A stretch of 64,000 bases of DNA, taken from Acidiphilium sp. 37-60-79 (GTDB lineage: Bacteria; Pseudomonadota; Alphaproteobacteria; Acetobacterales; Acetobacteraceae). Under the pieces are notes generated by a model. That model saw nothing but the letters and a program-made list of their open reading frames with translations, made no database searches and was not told where the DNA came from. The position numbers and the translations under genes are program-made. The stretch spans positions 62,001 through 126,000 of the forward strand of contig NCBV01000001.1 of the NCBI GenBank assembly GCA_002279355.1, given 5' to 3'. This document shows, piece by piece, positions 45,261 through 54,122 of the stretch (positions are counted from its first letter, which is position 1; every line of letters starts with the position of its first letter).

Positions 45261-46496
45261 ATGACGCTCGATATTCGCACCTTCGGCTGCCGCCTCAATA
45301 GTTTCGAGAGCGAAGTCATGCGCGGCCATGCTGAAGCGGCCAGCCTCAACAACACCATCATCATCAATACCTGTGCTGTGACCGGCGAAGCCGAACGCCA
45401 AGCCCGGCAGGAAGTCCGCCGCGCGCATCGCACCCATCCGGACGCCACCATCATCGTCACTGGCTGCGCGGCCCAAATTAACCCGCAGGCCTGGAGCGCA
45501 ATGCCCGGCGTCAGCCGTGTGATCGGCAATGTCGAAAAACTCACCCCAGCCGCCTGGATCTCCAGCGAACCCATGCTGGTCGCGGACATCATGCAGGTGC
45601 GCCAGACCGCCGCCCACCTGATCGATGGGTTCGGCACCCGAGCGCGCGCCTTTATCGAAGTCCAGCAAGGCTGCGATCATCGCTGCACCTTCTGCATCAT
45701 CCCCTACGGGCGCGGCCCATCCCGCTCGATCCCGATGGGTGCCATCGCCGCGCAAATCCGCACCCTCCTCACCAACGGCTACCAGGAAATCGTTCTCACC
45801 GGCGTCGATCTCACCTCCTACGGCGCGGATCTCCCCGGCCAGCCGAAACTCGGCCAACTCGTGCGCCGCCTGCTTGCCACCCTGCCGGACCTGCCGCGCC
45901 TGCGCCTCTCCTCGATTGACCCTGCCGAGATCGACGACGATCTCTGGCACGTCATCGAACATGAACCCCGCCTGATGCCCCATTTACATCTCTCGGTGCA
46001 GGCTGGCTCGGACATGATTCTCAAACGCATGAAGCGCCGCCATCTGCGCCAGCACGTAATCGAGGCAACCACCCGCGCGCGCACCCTGCGCCCCGGCATC
46101 GCCTTCGGTGCCGACCTGATCGCCGGTTTTCCCACCGAAGACGAAGCCATGTTCCAAGACAGCCTGCGCCTGATCGATGAAGCTGGGCTCGATTACCTGC
46201 ATGTATTTCCATACAGTGCCCGCACCGGCACCCCCGCAGCACGGATCCCGGCACTCCCGATGGCCGAACGCCGCGCCCGCGCCGCCCAACTGCGTGAGGC
46301 CGGTGCGCGCCGCATGGCCCAGCGTTTGCGGGATCGGATCGGCCACACCATCACAATCCTCGCGGAATCATCCACCGAAGGCCATAGCGACGATTTCGCC
46401 CAGGTCCGCTTTGGTGCGCCGGTGCAACCCGGCAAAATCATCCGCACCACCATCAGCGCCGCCACCGCCACCCATCTCATCGCCGAGCAGGCCTGA
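45261..46496 (+). CDS. mtaB: tRNA methylthiotransferase MtaB (t6A37)
   Basis: A 411-residue radical-SAM enzyme that adds a methylthio group to t6A37 of tRNA. An N-terminal MTTase domain (TFGCRLNSFESEVM, NTCAVTGEAERQARQ, VTGCAAQ) supplies cluster cysteines; GCDHRCTFCIIPYGRGPSRS is the CxxxCxxC radical-SAM motif; a C-terminal TRAM-like part follows. It belongs to the MtaB rather than MiaB branch by the C-terminal length and the N-terminal pattern. Stop is two bases before the ftsY ATG. Confidence 0.93.
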   Translation: MTLDIRTFGCRLNSFESEVMRGHAEAASLNNTIIINTCAVTGEAERQARQEVRRAHRTHPDATIIVTGCAAQINPQAWSAMPGVSRVIGNVEKLTPAAWISSEPMLVADIMQVRQTAAHLIDGFGTRARAFIEVQQGCDHRCTFCIIPYGRGPSRSIPMGAIAAQIRTLLTNGYQEIVLTGVDLTSYGADLPGQPKLGQLVRRLLATLPDLPRLRLSSIDPAEIDDDLWHVIEHEPRLMPHLHLSVQAGSDMILKRMKRRHLRQHVIEATTRARTLRPGIAFGADLIAGFPTEDEAMFQDSLRLIDEAGLDYLHVFPYSARTGTPAARIPALPMAERRARAAQLREAGARRMAQRLRDRIGHTITILAESSTEGHSDDFAQVRFGAPVQPGKIIRTTISAATATHLIAEQA

Positions 46497-46498
46497 CC

Positions 46499-47440
46499 AT
46501 GGCGCTCGGTTTCCTCTCGCGGCTAAAATCCGGCCTGGCACGCAGCACCCAAAAACTCACCACCGGCATCACCGATACCTTCACCAAACGCAAACTCGAC
46601 GATGCCGCCCTCGAAGAGCTGGAAGAGTTGCTAATCAGCGCCGATCTCGGCCCAGCCGTCGCAGCCCGGATCATCAAATCCTTCCGCCGCACCCGCTTCG
46701 GCCAGGATGTTTCCCCCGGCGACATCCGCAGCAGCCTCGCCGCCGAAATCGCTGAAATCCTCGAACCGGTCGCCAAGCCTCTGATCATCGATCCGGACCG
46801 AAAACCGTTCGTAATCCTGATGGTGGGCGTGAATGGCACCGGCAAAACCACCACAATCGGCAAACTCGCCCAATTCTATCGCGATTCTGGACTAAACCCG
46901 ATGCTCGTCGCCGGTGACACATTCCGCGCAGCCGCCGTGGAACAGTTGCAAATCTGGGGCGAACGCACCCAAAGCCCGGTCGTCACCGGCGCCCCAGACT
47001 CTGACCCGGCAGGCCTCGCCTTCGATGCGCTGGCCCGCGCCCAAGCCGAAAAAGCCGATATTCTCCTCATCGATACGGCTGGCCGCCTGCATAACAAGGC
47101 CGCCTTGATGGAAGAGCTCCGCAAAACGATCCGGGTGATCAAAAAACGCGATTCCTCGGCCCCGCACGCAGTCCTGCTCACGCTGGATGCGACAACCGGC
47201 CAAAACGCACTCACTCAAGTCAAAACCTTCAAAGACATGGTCGATCTCACCGGCCTGATTGTCACCAAGCTCGATGGCTCGGCCCGTGCGGGCATCGTGG
47301 TCGCACTCGCGGAAGCCGAAGCACTCCCCGTGCATGCCATCGGCGTCGGCGAACAAGCCGCTGACTTGCGGCCCTTCAACCCGGCAGATTTTGCGCGCGC
47401 GCTCGTGGGGGAAGAGGACGCAAGCGATTACAACCCATGA
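46499..47440 (+). CDS. ftsY: Signal recognition particle receptor FtsY
   Basis: A 313-residue SRP GTPase with a short N-terminal basic helix (ALGFLSRLKSGLARS), the helical N domain (ALEELEELLISADLG) and the G domain: GVNGTGKTTTIGKLA, DTFRAAAVEQL, DTAGRLHNK, TKLDGSARAG, the I-box and final GVGEQAADLRPF. The acidic A domain of E. coli is missing, as usual for alphaproteobacteria. Overlaps ogt by ATGA. Confidence 0.97.
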   Translation: MALGFLSRLKSGLARSTQKLTTGITDTFTKRKLDDAALEELEELLISADLGPAVAARIIKSFRRTRFGQDVSPGDIRSSLAAEIAEILEPVAKPLIIDPDRKPFVILMVGVNGTGKTTTIGKLAQFYRDSGLNPMLVAGDTFRAAAVEQLQIWGERTQSPVVTGAPDSDPAGLAFDALARAQAEKADILLIDTAGRLHNKAALMEELRKTIRVIKKRDSSAPHAVLLTLDATTGQNALTQVKTFKDMVDLTGLIVTKLDGSARAGIVVALAEAEALPVHAIGVGEQAADLRPFNPADFARALVGEEDASDYNP

Positions 47441-47997
47441 CGCTTGCCCTCGAACTCAGCCGCATGGCCTCACCCCTCGGCCCCCTGATCCTGATGCATC
47501 ACGCCAATATCCTGCATCTGCTCGATTTCGACGACCAATATCGATCCACCGGCGACAACCAACTCGATCATCAAGCCGATCCCTTGGCGCGCATACTCAA
47601 ATCATATCGGCCCTATTCCTTAACAAACGCTGAAAATCCCTTCGAAAAGCCACTCAACGCCTATTTTGCGGGTGATTTCTCCGCCTTAGCACCAATTCGA
47701 ACCGCGCCCGCTGGAACCCATTTTCAACGCAGCGTCTGGTCCGCTCTCGGCGCTGTCGAACCCGGCAACACCGCCTCATACGGCACCATCGCCCGCGCCA
47801 TCGGCGTACCCAAAGCCAGCCGCGCTGTGGGTCTTGCCATCGGCGCAAACCCGATCGCCGTGGTCATCCCCTGTCATCGCATCATCGGCGCCAATGGCAG
47901 CCTTACCGGCTATAGCGGCGGCTTGCCCCGCAAAGCCTGGCTGCTCGCGCATGAAGCCGCTTCTGCCGCCAAAATCGCCGCCAGCCCCACCCGATAA
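47437..47997 (+). CDS. ogt: O6-methylguanine-DNA methyltransferase
   Basis: A 186-residue suicide repair enzyme: an N-terminal ribonuclease-H-like domain, FQRSVWSALGAVEPGNTASYGTIARAIG with the recognition helix, and NPIAVVIPCHRIIGANGSLTGYSGG with the acceptor cysteine of PCHR. It transfers the methyl group from O6-alkylguanine to that cysteine. ATGA overlap with ftsY; its 3' end overlaps the convergent epimerase gene by 88 bases. Confidence 0.94.
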   Translation: MTLALELSRMASPLGPLILMHHANILHLLDFDDQYRSTGDNQLDHQADPLARILKSYRPYSLTNAENPFEKPLNAYFAGDFSALAPIRTAPAGTHFQRSVWSALGAVEPGNTASYGTIARAIGVPKASRAVGLAIGANPIAVVIPCHRIIGANGSLTGYSGGLPRKAWLLAHEAASAAKIAASPTR

Positions 47998-48815
47998 GTG
48001 GGGTAACGCCAGTTAATCCCCAGCGCCGCCTTGGTCTGCGTGCTCAACACCAGCCGGTTTTCGCGCCAAAACGACAACGCCATTGGCGACATCGTCGCCG
48101 CCGCCTCGGCAAACGGCACCAGCGGCGGCGGCGTCATGCCGAGCAATCCCGCTGCATAGGCCACAACCTCGGCACTCGGCGCCGGCTCATCATCAGCAAA
48201 ATTCAACACCCGAACTCCAGCGCGCCCCGCCATGCGCCGCGCCGCCATCACCCCCGCCGCAATATCATCCACATGAATCCGGCTGAACACATGGCCTGGC
48301 TTATCAATCCGCCGAGCTGCCCCCGCGCGCAAATCATCGAAAACTGAGCGTCCCGGACCATAAATCCCAGCCAGCCGCATAATATCCACTGCGCAATCCG
48401 CGCCAAACCCCGCCCAATCGCACTCCGCCGCCACCCGCCGGACGGTCCGCGCCGAACCGGGCGCCACGTCACTCGCCTCATCCACCGCGCCGCCGCCCCG
48501 ATCGCCATAAACCCCGGTGGTTGAACAATACCCAATCCAACGCAGCGTTCCCGCTTGCACCGCCGCCGCAATCACCGGCCGATACCGCGCCAACACCGGA
48601 TCACCGGCTTCACCCGGCGCCGCCGTGACCACCAGTGCAGAAACCTGCCCTATTACCGCATCAACCGCCTGAAAATCGCGTAAATCGACGTAATCCGGCC
48701 CCACCACGCGCCCCGGTTCCCGCGCCGTCGCCACCAAGCTCAACCCATCTTCATGCGCCGCCGCCGCAATCGCCCGCCCCGAATAGCCCAGCCCCAGCAA
48801 TGCTATGTCGCTCAT
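47910..48815 (-). CDS. NAD-dependent epimerase/dehydratase-like protein
   Basis: A 301-residue Rossmann-fold protein: ALLGLGYSGRAIAA at the N-terminus (variant GxGxxG), YCSTTGVYGDRGG (variant catalytic segment), IMRLAGIYGPGRS and FSRIHVDDIAAGVMAA. This is the atypical SDR type related to YeeZ. Substrate unknown. Its last 29 codons run into ogt on the other strand; an earlier natural stop is not available, so the overlap is real unless the annotated frame lost its stop. ATGA overlap with the DedA gene upstream is on the complementary side (48812-48815). Confidence 0.8.
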   Translation of the reverse strand: MSDIALLGLGYSGRAIAAAAHEDGLSLVATAREPGRVVGPDYVDLRDFQAVDAVIGQVSALVVTAAPGEAGDPVLARYRPVIAAAVQAGTLRWIGYCSTTGVYGDRGGGAVDEASDVAPGSARTVRRVAAECDWAGFGADCAVDIMRLAGIYGPGRSVFDDLRAGAARRIDKPGHVFSRIHVDDIAAGVMAARRMAGRAGVRVLNFADDEPAPSAEVVAYAAGLLGMTPPPLVPFAEAAATMSPMALSFWRENRLVLSTQTKAALGINWRYPTYRVGLAAILAAEAASCASSQALRGKPPL

Positions 48816-49483
48816 GGCTCAGAACGATCCGCTTGATCCACCACCGGTCGCCCCATCGCAGCCCGCTCTGCGGCCAACGTCTCCAACCGATGACTATGGC
48901 GATGGACCAACACCATCGCCCCCACCCCGACAAACAACGCGACAACGACCACCGCCGCCGTCACCGGACCTGCCAAATGCTCGATCTCCTTGCCAAACAC
49001 ATAGGCCGTGCCGCCATAAATGATCGCCCACATGACACAGGCCGCAATTTGCACGACCAAAAACCGCCGCCACGGCATCACATTCGCGCCCGCCAGCAAG
49101 GCGGCAAACGCCCGCAGCACCGCAAAGAACCGTCCGAAAAAAATGATCTTGCCGCCATGATGGGCGAACAAATACTCCCCCGCTCGCAGCCGCCGCTCGG
49201 TGAGCCCCACCCGCGCGCCATAGCGCAGCAACAGCCGATGGCCCGCACTCCGACCAATCCAATAGCCGATCATCCCACCCACCACGGCCCCCGCCGCCGC
49301 GCTGAACAACAGCACAAAAATATCAATCCGATGCGTTGTCCCCGCATAAATCGCCGCCGAAATCAGCGCCGTCTCCCCCGGCAAGGGCAAACCCAACGTT
49401 TCCAGCATCACCAAAACAAACACGAACGCGCTGCCATAGGCCGCAATATACGGCCCTAACCGCGCGTAAATCTCATGCATCAT
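48812..49483 (-). CDS. DedA-family membrane protein
   Basis: A 223-residue protein with about five hydrophobic segments. ETLGLPLPGETALISAAIYAG is the re-entrant loop of DedA proteins, GRFFAVLRAFAALLAGANVMPWRRFL the second conserved block. DedA members flip undecaprenyl phosphate or other lipids across the inner membrane. Overlaps the epimerase gene start by ATGA, so the two are probably co-transcribed. Confidence 0.85.
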   Translation of the reverse strand: MMHEIYARLGPYIAAYGSAFVFVLVMLETLGLPLPGETALISAAIYAGTTHRIDIFVLLFSAAAGAVVGGMIGYWIGRSAGHRLLLRYGARVGLTERRLRAGEYLFAHHGGKIIFFGRFFAVLRAFAALLAGANVMPWRRFLVVQIAACVMWAIIYGGTAYVFGKEIEHLAGPVTAAVVVVALFVGVGAMVLVHRHSHRLETLAAERAAMGRPVVDQADRSEP

Positions 49484-49606
49484 TCGCCGGACATCCCCAT
49501 CTCAATCCCGATCCCGCTCTTTCGCGCGCACCGTCGCCTCACAATCTTGTCATGTCAAATCGTTCCCCGTCTTCCCACAGCCACGAAAATACCCGATAGT
49601 GCGAAA

Positions 49607-49834
49607 ATGTCGGAACCCGAAACCGAATTAGAAACGCTCAACCGGCTGGAATCAGCCCTCGCCCGGATCGGCGCTGCGCGACCGGTGCTCGCGCAACAAA
49701 GCCACACCGAGCACGGTCTCGCTCAACCAGGACCGATTGCGGCAAACCCAGCCATTATCGCCAAGCTCGATCAGGTTATCGCCACCCTGCGCGCCGCCCT
49801 GACCGAGCCGGAAATTGACGAAGGAGCGCATTAG
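49607..49834 (+). CDS. Small coiled-coil protein upstream of zapA
   Basis: A 75-residue acidic protein: ETELETLNRLESALARIGAA at the N-terminus and IIAKLDQVIATLRAALTEPE near the end, both helical with heptad spacing. Small genes of this kind (DUF4164-like) precede zapA in many alphaproteobacteria and may work with ZapA in division; I infer this only from position. ATG 49607; the stop is two bases before the zapA ATG at 49836. Confidence 0.65.
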   Translation: MSEPETELETLNRLESALARIGAARPVLAQQSHTEHGLAQPGPIAANPAIIAKLDQVIATLRAALTEPEIDEGAH

Positions 49835-49835
49835 C

Positions 49836-50171
49836 ATGGCCCAGGTCACCATCCGCATCAACGGCTTCACCTATCCGGTCAGTTGCGAAGATGGTCAGGA
49901 ACAGCATCTGACCGATATGGCCGCCGAGGTCGATCGCCGGATCACCAGCATCAAATCGCTCGGCAGCCAAACCGGTGAATCACGGCTGCTGGTCCTCGCC
50001 GCCCTGTTGCTTGCGGATGAGCTGCACGACACTAAAACCGCTCTCAGCGCAGCAGAATCCATAACATCCGCCGCCGCCAAGCCCGAACCCGACGGCACGG
50101 AGCGCCGGGCGCGCCTGCGCCGCGCTGCCGCGCGCGCAGAGGAGATTGCAGCCGACCTGATCGAGCCCTAA
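49836..50171 (+). CDS. zapA: Cell division protein ZapA
   Basis: A 111-residue protein: AQVTIRINGFTYPVSCEDGQEQHLTDMAAEVDRRITSIK is the ZapA globular domain, followed by a long helix (LLVLAALLLADELHDTKTALS) and an Arg/Ala-rich tail. ZapA tetramers stabilise FtsZ bundles. ATG 49836 follows AAGGAG; the frame upstream overlaps the small gene and is not used. The 6S RNA follows directly. Confidence 0.85.
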   Translation: MAQVTIRINGFTYPVSCEDGQEQHLTDMAAEVDRRITSIKSLGSQTGESRLLVLAALLLADELHDTKTALSAAESITSAAAKPEPDGTERRARLRRAAARAEEIAADLIEP

Positions 50172-50174
50172 GTA
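50146..50174 (+). promoter_or_regulatory. Promoter of the 6S RNA inside the zapA 3' end
   Basis: TTGCAG at 50146-50151, 17-base spacer and TAAGTA at 50169-50174, just before the first base of the predicted RNA (about 50181). Its position inside the zapA end would also permit read-through from zapA. Confidence 0.45.
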
Positions 50175-50180
50175 TAGCGT

Positions 50181-50340
50181 GCGAGGCTGCCCGGCGCGTC
50201 AGGCAAGCGCATCCCCGGGGCCACTAAGCATCTCCCAGGGAGCTGGCTCTGTCGGAACCGTGGTTCCGGTATTTCCGGCGCCCACCTGCACCAGCAGGCC
50301 TTGGGAGGATGACAACGCCAACGGCCAGGGCGGCTTCGCA
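50181..50340 (+). ncRNA. ssrS: 6S RNA
   Basis: Between zapA and the formyl-THF cyclo-ligase gene, the standard 6S location. GAGGCTGCCC (50183-50192) pairs with GGGCGGCTTC (50328-50337) with two wobble pairs, closing a ~155-base rod-like RNA with a large unpaired middle around 50225-50300. 6S RNA imitates an open promoter and binds sigma-70 RNA polymerase in stationary phase. No open frame covers the region. Confidence 0.75.
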
Positions 50341-50417
50341 CTTTGCGCGTATCAACCAACGCCCGGCATCGGTTTCAACCGTGGCACATGAGCCGGTATC
50401 CGTGATAGCTCTCCTTT

Positions 50418-50987
50418 ATGTCCACTTCCATTGATGAAACCGAACTCCGCGCCGTAAAATCCGCCTTCCGCACCGCCTGCCTCGCCCGTCGTGCGGCGAT
50501 GGTCCGCCCCGATGCGGGCGCCTGCCTCGCTGCGGTCGTGCTCGAGCAGGTCCGCATTCCCGTCAGCGCCGTCATCGCTGGCTTCTGGCCCCTTGCCGAT
50601 GAAATCGATCTCCGCCCCCTGCTCCACGGACTGCATGCGCGTGGCCACCGCCTCGCCCTCCCGGAAACGCCTAAACGAGGCGAGGCGCTGATTTTTCGGC
50701 ACTGGCATCCGGAGGCCACCATGATCGTCGGCCGATTTGGCACCACCCATCCGGACGGCCCGCCGCAAAAGCCGGATTTTTTCCTTACACCACTTCTGGC
50801 TTTCGACCGGCGCGGTAACCGCCTCGGCTACGGTGCGGGCTATTACGACCGCGCTCTCGCCGCGCACCCCACCGCCTATCGCTTGGGCTGTGCTTTCGCC
50901 GCCCAAGAAGTGCCCGTCGTGCCCACCGGCCCGCACGACCAACCCCTTCACGCCATCGCCACCGAGTCCGGCCTGATCACCCTATGA
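50418..50987 (+). CDS. 5-formyltetrahydrofolate cyclo-ligase
   Basis: A 189-residue enzyme that converts 5-formyl-THF back to 5,10-methenyl-THF using ATP. It has the N-terminal AVKSAFRTACLARRAAM basic helix, ALPETPKRGEALIFRHW, and the signature FDRRGNRLGYGAGYYDRALA. Linked to zapA and 6S RNA as usual (ygfA position). It belongs with purU and purN to the folate one-carbon theme of the window. ATGA overlap with the next gene. Confidence 0.93.
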   Translation: MSTSIDETELRAVKSAFRTACLARRAAMVRPDAGACLAAVVLEQVRIPVSAVIAGFWPLADEIDLRPLLHGLHARGHRLALPETPKRGEALIFRHWHPEATMIVGRFGTTHPDGPPQKPDFFLTPLLAFDRRGNRLGYGAGYYDRALAAHPTAYRLGCAFAAQEVPVVPTGPHDQPLHAIATESGLITL

Positions 50988-51538
50988 ATCGTCTACGCGC
51001 TATCGCTTTCGGCATGCTCTGGCCCAGCCTCGCCATCGCCCAATCCGCCCTGCCTAACCACAATCTGACGCCAGGCGCGATCAATCCGGCGGTGACGGAG
51101 CAAAATATCGACAGCACCATTTGCCAACGGGGCTGGACCGCCTCCGTGCGACCATCCTACCACATTACCGAACGGCTCAAACGCGCCCAAATCAACGATT
51201 ACGGCTATGATGATCGTAAAATTTGGCACTATGAGGAAGACCACCTGATCCCGCTTGATCTCGGCGGCGCTCCCGCCAACCCGCGCAATCTTTGGCCTGA
51301 ACCGCATTTGGGCCCTAGCCAATGGGGCTCTTATGCCAAAGATCGCCTGGAAGCCCGTCTCGGCCACTTGGTCTGCCAGCATAAACTGTCGCTCAACCAC
51401 GCCCGCGCCCTAATCGCCCGGAATTGGATCAGCGCCTATCGCCGCTTCCTCGGCCCCACGCCAAACAACGCGCGACTCCGCCGCTACAGGAAAGAGCGCC
51501 AAAATCATTGGCACCATCATTGGCACCAAAACTGGTAG
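50984..51538 (+). CDS. Secreted HNH-like protein
   Basis: A 184-residue protein with a signal peptide (LRAIAFGMLWPSLAIAQS) and a compact body. EEDHLIPLDLGGAPANPRNLWPEPH resembles the HNH/beta-beta-alpha-metal nuclease core (Asp-His, then the GG turn, then Asn-Leu-Trp-Pro-Glu), with conserved Cys before and after it (ICQRGW, LVCQHK) that could form a disulfide. It might be an exported nuclease; no immunity gene is seen. The tail is His/Trp/Arg-rich (NHWHHHWHQNW). Overlaps the cyclo-ligase by ATGA. Confidence 0.65.
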   Translation: MNRLRAIAFGMLWPSLAIAQSALPNHNLTPGAINPAVTEQNIDSTICQRGWTASVRPSYHITERLKRAQINDYGYDDRKIWHYEEDHLIPLDLGGAPANPRNLWPEPHLGPSQWGSYAKDRLEARLGHLVCQHKLSLNHARALIARNWISAYRRFLGPTPNNARLRRYRKERQNHWHHHWHQNW

Positions 51539-51541
51539 CCC

Positions 51542-52492
51542 TTAAAGGTGATGCAGCATCTCCTGTCCCGCTACCGGACTCGGCGCGGCGAGCACGTAAT
51601 CCGCCGCTAAATTGCCCACATAAAGCGTGCGCAAATCCGGCCCGCCCCAGCTAATATTGGTCGGGCTGCGAAGCAAATCGCCATTCGGATCATGCGCGAT
51701 GGTGAAAATTTTGCCCGCAGGCGTGATCGCGACAATTTTATGCGCTGCCGGCAGCGTAACCCATAAATTCTGCTCGGCGTCAAAGCCAATACCATCGGTA
51801 TAGCCCAGATAACGCGTGATCAAGCTGGGTAATTTCAGCCTCGGATTCACTTTCATTCCGAACACAATGCCCAGCCTCGGCCCATAGCGTTCGGCCTTGC
51901 CCAGCTTCGCCCCCGGCAAAACTGGAAAACGCAGCACATCCGCGTTCGAGGTTTGGGTGCAATAGAGAAATTGCTCATCCGCGGACAAGGCCATGCCATT
52001 GGCAAATCTCAACCCCTCCGCAACAATCTCGCTCGACCCATCCGGCCGATAGACGAAAATAAACCCATCCGTCCGCCGATCGAGCGCTTCCGGCCACGTC
52101 TTGGCGAAGGTGGAATGCGAACACCAGATATTCCCAGCCCGATCAATCACCGGATAATTGCACGATGTCAGCGCCCGCCCACCAATGGTGCTGACCAGAA
52201 TCTCGCGCTCGCCCGTGGTCAAATCGAGCCGCTCCAGCGGCCCGGCAACCCCATCATAAATCCCGAAATTCGCAATGATAATGCAGCCCTTGGCATCCAT
52301 ATTGATACCGTTGGGCGCACCCGCCTTGCCGCCAATCACTCGCAAGCCGCCGTCAGGGGCAATTTCCGCCACCCCGCCCGCGTGATGCGAAGCATAAACC
52401 CGCCCATCACGCAGCGCGACCACATCCTCCGGCCGGGCAATTCCCCGGCCAATGGGGCGAAATTCCGACAGCGCAATCCGGCGTAACGGCAT
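51542..52492 (-). CDS. SMP-30/gluconolactonase-like protein
   Basis: A 316-residue six-bladed propeller: ARPEDVVALRDGRVYASHHAGG, GGKAGAPNGINMDAKGCIIIANFG, RFANGMALSADEQFLYCTQ, LGYTDGIGFDAEQNLWVTL and SPTNISWGGPDLRTLYVGN are the blade signatures and putative metal ligands (Glu, Asn, Asp). The family hydrolyses sugar lactones or esters with a divalent metal. No signal peptide. Substrate unknown; neighbouring ppa is on the same strand after a short gap. Confidence 0.8.
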   Translation of the reverse strand: MPLRRIALSEFRPIGRGIARPEDVVALRDGRVYASHHAGGVAEIAPDGGLRVIGGKAGAPNGINMDAKGCIIIANFGIYDGVAGPLERLDLTTGEREILVSTIGGRALTSCNYPVIDRAGNIWCSHSTFAKTWPEALDRRTDGFIFVYRPDGSSEIVAEGLRFANGMALSADEQFLYCTQTSNADVLRFPVLPGAKLGKAERYGPRLGIVFGMKVNPRLKLPSLITRYLGYTDGIGFDAEQNLWVTLPAAHKIVAITPAGKIFTIAHDPNGDLLRSPTNISWGGPDLRTLYVGNLAADYVLAAPSPVAGQEMLHHL

Positions 52493-52523
52493 GGTTTTTC
52501 TCCATTATCACCGAATTTGACGC

Positions 52524-53048
52524 CTATTTATGCGCCCGCGCAATACTCTCAGTAATCGCGGCTTCCGCCGCCGCGCGCGGCTCCCAGCCGGTCACCTTCA
52601 CCCATTTGCCTTTTTCCAAGTCTTTGTAATGGGTGAAAAAATGCTCAATCGCATCGCGCGTGATCGCGGGGAGCTGTGACACCTCTGTCACGTCGGTCCA
52701 TTGCGGATGAATTTTATCATGCGGAACGCAAACAATTTTTTCATCCTGCCCGGCCTCATCCTCCATCCGCAGCAGCCCAATGGGCCGTGCGCGAATGACA
52801 GCGCCCGGCACCACCGCCGCAGGCGTCAAGACCAACGCATCCGCCGGATCACCATCATCCGCCAATGTGCCAGGAATAAAGCCATACGCTGCCGGATACG
52901 CCATCGGGGTGAACAAAAACCGGTCCACCATGATCGCGCCACTGGCTTTATCCACCTCGTATTTAACCCCAGAACCCTGCGGAATTTCGATCACCACCAA
53001 AATATCAGACGGCGGCGCCTTACCGGCATCAAGTTTCGACACATCCAT
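52524..53048 (-). CDS. ppa: Inorganic pyrophosphatase
   Basis: A 174-residue family-I pyrophosphatase: [45 protein letters not shown] with the D-x-D-x-x-D metal site, and the late [16 protein letters not shown]. From ATG 53048 after AGGGAG; the upstream in-frame part is not used. It pulls biosynthetic reactions forward by removing PPi. Next to the tRNA gene on the other strand. Confidence 0.95.
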   Translation of the reverse strand: MDVSKLDAGKAPPSDILVVIEIPQGSGVKYEVDKASGAIMVDRFLFTPMAYPAAYGFIPGTLADDGDPADALVLTPAAVVPGAVIRARPIGLLRMEDEAGQDEKIVCVPHDKIHPQWTDVTEVSQLPAITRDAIEHFFTHYKDLEKGKWVKVTGWEPRAAAEAAITESIARAHK

Positions 53049-53139
53049 CGCAAAAACTCCCTGAAAAGCTACTCCCGGGCTTTTACTCTGCACGCCCGAT
53101 ATTGCCAATCGGCCCCGGTCCGTTCCAATAGGACCCGAT

Positions 53140-53213
53140 GCGCCGGTAGCTCAACTGGTCAGAGCGGACCGCTCATAACGGTTTGGTTGCGGGTTCAAGT
53201 CCTGCCCGGCGCA
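53140..53213 (+). tRNA. tRNA with CAT anticodon, probably tRNA-Ile2
   Basis: Acceptor stem GCGCCGG (53140-53146) pairs with CCGGCGC (53206-53212), discriminator A at 53213, no encoded CCA. Anticodon CAT at 53174-53176 in a CTCATAA loop; the T arm reads GCGGGTTCAAGTCCTGC. The variable region TTTGGTTG resembles tRNA-Ile2 (lysidine) rather than elongator Met. It is not flanked by an integrase. Confidence 0.9.
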
Positions 53214-53215
53214 TT

Positions 53216-54097
53216 TTACGCCCCCCGTTCGGCGGCCAACCGCTTCCTAATCCCTCTCAACGTCTTAGTGCCCGCCTTACCGACATCCGGATAGCGCAAA
53301 TCCAACCCCTCGAATAAATCCAGAATGATCTGCGAAATAATCAACCGCGCCGTCGGCTTGTCATCCGCGGGCACGACATACCAAGGACAATCGCGGGTGC
53401 TGGTGGCGCTCAAACAAGCGCCATAAGCCTCTTGATACGCATCCCAATAGCCGCGCTCTGCCATATCCGCCTCGCTGAATTTCCAGTTTTTCGCCGGATC
53501 ATCGATCCGCGCCAGAAACCGCTTACGCTGCTCCTCCTTGGAAATATGCAGGAAAAACTTCACAATCCGCGTGCCATTCGCGTGCAAATGCCGCTCTAAA
53601 TCAAAGATCGAGCGATAACGCTCCGCCCAAAACGCCTCGCCCTCGGCGGACAAATGGGGCACCGCCTCAGCATGCAACAGCGCCGGATGCACCCGCACAA
53701 TCAACACCTCCTCATAATAAGACCGATTGAAAATGCCAATCCGCCCGCGCTCGGGCAAATCGCGCGTGGTGCGCCAAAGAAAATCATGTGACAACTCCTC
53801 CGCACTCGGATGTTTGAAGCTAAACACCTGACATCCCTGCGGATTGACCCCGGACATCACATGCCGGATCGCGCCATCCTTGCCCGCCGCATCCATCGCC
53901 TGAAAAATCAGCAGCACCGCATAGCGGTGATCGGCATAAAATACCTGCTGCTGCGCACTCAGCCGCTTAACATGATCGGCAAGCTGCGTCTTGTAATCGG
54001 ACTTCGAGCGATAAACCGGCGCCACCCGCGTATCCCACCGCCGCAAATCCATCGCCTGACCCGCATCGACGCAAAACTGTGCCGTCTTAATCGTCAT
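53216..54097 (-). CDS. ppk2: Polyphosphate kinase 2 family
   Basis: A 293-residue P-loop kinase: [33 protein letters not shown] carries the Walker A-like [29 protein letters not shown] the Walker B region, and [28 protein letters not shown] the lid. Members move phosphate between polyphosphate and nucleotides. Which nucleotide is used cannot be read. With ppk1, ppx and ppa the window holds a full polyphosphate cycle. A few bases separate its end from the tRNA. Confidence 0.93.
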   Translation of the reverse strand: MTIKTAQFCVDAGQAMDLRRWDTRVAPVYRSKSDYKTQLADHVKRLSAQQQVFYADHRYAVLLIFQAMDAAGKDGAIRHVMSGVNPQGCQVFSFKHPSAEELSHDFLWRTTRDLPERGRIGIFNRSYYEEVLIVRVHPALLHAEAVPHLSAEGEAFWAERYRSIFDLERHLHANGTRIVKFFLHISKEEQRKRFLARIDDPAKNWKFSEADMAERGYWDAYQEAYGACLSATSTRDCPWYVVPADDKPTARLIISQIILDLFEGLDLRYPDVGKAGTKTLRGIRKRLAAERGA

Positions 54098-54122
54098 CGC
54101 ACTCTCCCTCGTGCCAGATCAA

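Noticed and set aside
53140-53213. tRNA as an integration site of a mobile element
   Set aside because: Core genes on both sides, no integrase or repeated 3' end nearby.
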